From Pseudoalteromonas phenolica (GTDB lineage: Bacteria; Pseudomonadota; Gammaproteobacteria; Enterobacterales; Alteromonadaceae), in NCBI RefSeq assembly GCF_001444405.1, contig NZ_CP013187.1, forward strand, positions 1,984,001 to 2,048,000: a stretch of 64,000 bases of DNA, read 5' to 3'. The notes below the pieces were generated by a model. It made no database searches and was not told where the DNA came from. It worked only from the letters and a program-made list of their open reading frames with translations. Below, in pieces: positions 61,672 to 64,000 of the stretch (positions are counted from its first letter, which is position 1; each line of letters begins with the position of its first letter). The position numbers and the translations under genes are program-made.

Positions 61672-63582
61672 CTACTGATTTTGTAATTCTTCTAACTCTT
61701 CCCAGCGGGCATAAGCGGTTTCAAGCTCAGACTCTGTATTTGCTAATTGGTTCAATGCTGCTTGAGTCTCTTCCTGAGGTTTTTTGAAAAACTCAGGATC
61801 GTTAACTAAAGTTTGCTGCTCTTCTAGTGCAAGTTCAAGAGCCTCTACTTTACTGGGCAGTTGTTCTAATTCAAGTTTTAATTTGTAACTTAGCTTATTA
61901 CTTTTGTTATTTGTCTTATCTTTTTTTATCTCTTTAGGGGTCTGCGAAATATGCTGCTTTTCTAGTTGCTTTCTTTTTTCATCAAGTTCAGCTTTATAAA
62001 CTTGATAATCAGTGTAACCACCAATAATATCAATGACTTCCCCATCACCTGAAAACGCCCATACGCTATTGCAAGTGTTATCGATAAACTCACGGTCGTG
62101 ACTTACAATAAGAATAGTGCCTTGGTACTGGTTAATGATGTCTTCTAACAACTCAAGTGTTTCAATATCAAGGTCATTGGTCGGTTCATCTAAAACAAGG
62201 ACATTTGAAGGTTTCAAGAAAAGCTTGGCCAATAATAAACGGTTTTTCTCACCCCCTGACAATGCTTTAACTGGCGTTCTAGCTCGTGCAGGCGGAAATA
62301 AGAAGTCTTGGAGATAACCCAAAACGTGTCGGCTACGACCGCCCATCATAACTTCTTGCTTACCTTCTGCAACATTGTCCTGCACCGTCGCTTCTTCGTC
62401 TAACTTTTCTCTATATTGATCAAAGTAAGCAACTTCAAGGTTTACGCCTTGTTTGACACTGCCTGATACGGCTTCAAGTTGACCGAATAGCAATTTAAGC
62501 AAGGTTGTTTTACCTACACCGTTTGGTCCAATTAAACCGACTCTATCTCCACGCATAACGAGGGTAGAGAAATCATTAACAATAGGTTTATTTTTAAAGG
62601 CATGTTTTAAGTTTTTAGCTTCAAATACAAGTTTTCCAGAGCGTTCAGCTGTTTCGATATTAAAGTCAGCTTTACCAACTTGCTCAACTCGCTGTTTTCT
62701 TTCGACTCGAAGTGCTTTTAAAGCTCTAACACGTCCCTCATTACGTGTACGACGCGCTTTTATGCCTTGTCTGATCCAAGCTTCTTCTTCGGCTAGCTTT
62801 TTATCAAATAGAGCGTTTTGCGCTTCTTCAACTTTCAGGTCATGCGCTTTTTGCTCAAGATATTTTTCGTAGTTACCTGGGTAAGAAATTAACTGGCCGC
62901 GATCTAAATCTAGGATGCGTGTTGCAATACTGCGGATGAACGCCCTATCGTGCGAAATAAATACAATGCCGCCTTTGAAATCTTTTAAAAACTGCTCTAG
63001 CCAAATAACACTGTTCATATCCAAGTGGTTCGTTGGCTCATCAAGTAGCAACAAATCAGGTTCACTCACAAGTGCTTTTGCCAAAGCAACTTTTCTTAAC
63101 CAGCCACCTGATAGCTTCTCTAATCGCATGTCAGGAGTCAGCTCTAATTGTGCTAAAACCAGCTTAATACGGCTTTCAAAGCGCCAACCATCTTGAGCTT
63201 CAATACGAGAAGATAGTTTCTCAAATTTATTTAACACAGATTCAGAATAATCTGATTGCATTTGCTCGCTGACGTGATGGTATTCAATGAGTAAATTAGC
63301 GATGTCAGGAATACCATTGGCAACATAATCAAACACTGAGCCTTCAGCACCTTTTGGTGGGTCTTGTTCTAGACGAGATACTTTTAAATCACCAACTTGG
63401 TTGATTTCTCCATCGTCTAGTTGAACTTGCCCATCAAGTACTTTGAGTAAAGTTGATTTACCTGCGCCGTTACGGCCAACAATACAGACGCGTTCACCGG
63501 CTTCAATCACCGCATCGGCATTATCTAATAGTGGGTGTGTACCAAAAGCTAACTGCGCTTTTGCAATTCTGATTAAATCCAT
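61672..63582 (-). CDS. uup: ABC-F ATPase Uup
   Basis: 636 aa. Two ABC domains: Walker A GRNGAGKST (36-44) with signature LSGGWLRK, and GPNGVGKTT (about 352-360) with LSGGEKNR. The linker and a C-terminal coiled coil (about 550-636; LSYKLKLELEQLPSKVEALELALEEQQTLV) are typical of Uup. It acts on ribosomes or DNA/translation stress and prevents transposon precise excision in E. coli. It abuts a glutaredoxin-like gene. Confidence 0.94.
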   Translation of the reverse strand: MDLIRIAKAQLAFGTHPLLDNADAVIEAGERVCIVGRNGAGKSTLLKVLDGQVQLDDGEINQVGDLKVSRLEQDPPKGAEGSVFDYVANGIPDIANLLIEYHHVSEQMQSDYSESVLNKFEKLSSRIEAQDGWRFESRIKLVLAQLELTPDMRLEKLSGGWLRKVALAKALVSEPDLLLLDEPTNHLDMNSVIWLEQFLKDFKGGIVFISHDRAFIRSIATRILDLDRGQLISYPGNYEKYLEQKAHDLKVEEAQNALFDKKLAEEEAWIRQGIKARRTRNEGRVRALKALRVERKQRVEQVGKADFNIETAERSGKLVFEAKNLKHAFKNKPIVNDFSTLVMRGDRVGLIGPNGVGKTTLLKLLFGQLEAVSGSVKQGVNLEVAYFDQYREKLDEEATVQDNVAEGKQEVMMGGRSRHVLGYLQDFLFPPARARTPVKALSGGEKNRLLLAKLFLKPSNVLVLDEPTNDLDIETLELLEDIINQYQGTILIVSHDREFIDNTCNSVWAFSGDGEVIDIIGGYTDYQVYKAELDEKRKQLEKQHISQTPKEIKKDKTNNKSNKLSYKLKLELEQLPSKVEALELALEEQQTLVNDPEFFKKPQEETQAALNQLANTESELETAYARWEELEELQNQ

Positions 63583-63583
63583 C

Positions 63584-63811
63584 TTAGTTTATAAACTCTT
63601 TTAATTTTTGCTCGTCGAATGGCCAACCTAACTCTTGATTGTTTTTATTTGCCACTACAGGAATGGTGTACTGATATTTTTCTACCAACTCTAGCTCTTC
63701 GACAATATCTCTTAAAATTATTTGCTCAGAATTTAAATGAGCATTCAGTAACGCAAGAGCTTGCTCACATAAATGGCAGCCCTCGGTGTGATAAAGGGTA
63801 AATTTATCCAT
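63584..63811 (-). CDS. Glutaredoxin-like protein (DUF836)
   Basis: 75 aa thioredoxin-fold protein with the C12-x-x-C15 motif in TEGCHLCEQALALL, then IPVVANKNNQELGWPFDEQKL. This is the DUF836/YwiC-like glutaredoxin family. It overlaps rlmKL by 8 nt and precedes uup by 1 nt, so the three are cotranscribed. Confidence 0.9.
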   Translation of the reverse strand: MDKFTLYHTEGCHLCEQALALLNAHLNSEQIILRDIVEELELVEKYQYTIPVVANKNNQELGWPFDEQKLKEFIN

Positions 63812-64000
63812 GTGTGATCAACCAACTATTATGGATCTGTTTGTTACGTTTAAAGTCAGGTGAGAGCGTCTTATCAGAGATATTCACAGCCTTCAGACCT
63901 AACCCCATTAAAGCGACTTCATCCATTTTAAACCCACGCTTATTGTTCGAGAACAATAAAGTGCCTTTCGGGCTTAGAATTTTTTTCACCCACTCCATCA
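63804..64000 (-). CDS. rlmL: 23S rRNA (guanine-N2/N7)-methyltransferase RlmKL, C-terminal fragment
   Basis: Partial gene, open at the right edge; about 65 C-terminal residues are visible. VKKILSPKGTLLFSNNKRGFKMDEVALMGLGLKAVNISDKTLSPDFKRNKQIHNSWLITHG is the conserved end of the RlmK module of RlmKL. It methylates 23S G2069 and G2445 in E. coli. It overlaps the glutaredoxin-like gene by 8 nt. Confidence 0.88.
   Translation of the reverse strand, partial: MEWVKKILSPKGTLLFSNNKRGFKMDEVALMGLGLKAVNISDKTLSPDFKRNKQIHNSWLITHG

Overview
The window reads as chromosome of a marine gammaproteobacterium of the order Alteromonadales, most like Pseudoalteromonas or a close relative. This is inferred from the low GC content, the set of SeqA, Fur, FldA and MsbA/LpxK/KdsB proteins, the sdhCDAB-sucABCD/gltA block, a DUF3466 protein, a large TonB-dependent receptor, and a branched-chain keto-acid dehydrogenase operon behind a LiuR-like palindrome. 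No rRNA, tRNA, insertion sequence, prophage or CRISPR array was seen. Genes run off both ends: an SPFH-domain protein on the left and RlmKL on the right.

Layout. 1-9.5 kb is accessory: the SPFH protein behind a 27-bp perfect palindrome; a ToxR/CadC-like membrane regulator divergent from a serine hydrolase, with helically phased TCAC repeats between them; an outer-membrane barrel; a LysR/FMN-reductase divergent pair; a family 3 solute-binding protein; and an arsenate-detoxification pair (GAPDH plus ArsJ). 9.6-13.9 kb holds trans-3-hydroxy-L-proline dehydratase and a TonB-dependent receptor. 14-17.8 kb is the BCKDH operon. 18-24 kb is housekeeping (astE, seqA-pgm, ybfF, DUF2788-ybfE-fldA, fur). 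24.2-30 kb holds a pyrroline-2-carboxylate reductase-like gene, an M24 prolidase-like peptidase and a DUF1501/DUF1800 pair. 30-37.3 kb has rsmF and the 4-hydroxyproline genes: epimerase, FAD dehydrogenase, semialdehyde dehydrogenase, a second M24 peptidase and an unlisted 41-codon ORF. 37.4-38.4 kb is a ParD-like protein overlapping a methionine aminopeptidase. 38.5-50 kb is the TCA block. 50-52.5 kb is csdA-csdE/tcdA. 52.5-57 kb is the lipid A/Kdo operon. 57-64 kb holds comEC, DUF2062, DUF3466, uup, a glutaredoxin-like gene and rlmKL.

The main discovery is that three separate loci in 21 kb share the same 12-bp palindrome ATTGTATACAAT, 42-66 nt upstream of a start codon: the TonB receptor (next to trans-3-hydroxyproline dehydratase), the M24 peptidase plus pyrroline-2-carboxylate reductase, and the 4-hydroxyproline epimerase operon with its divergent dehydrogenase/peptidase operon. 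Together they look like one regulon for importing and degrading proline- and hydroxyproline-containing peptides, such as collagen fragments. The regulator and the expected pyrroline-4-hydroxy-2-carboxylate deaminase are not in this window. Other signals are intercistronic terminators inside the sdh-suc cluster and in the hydroxyproline loci, a duplicated lipoyl domain in SucB, and a LiuR-type site on the BCKDH promoter.
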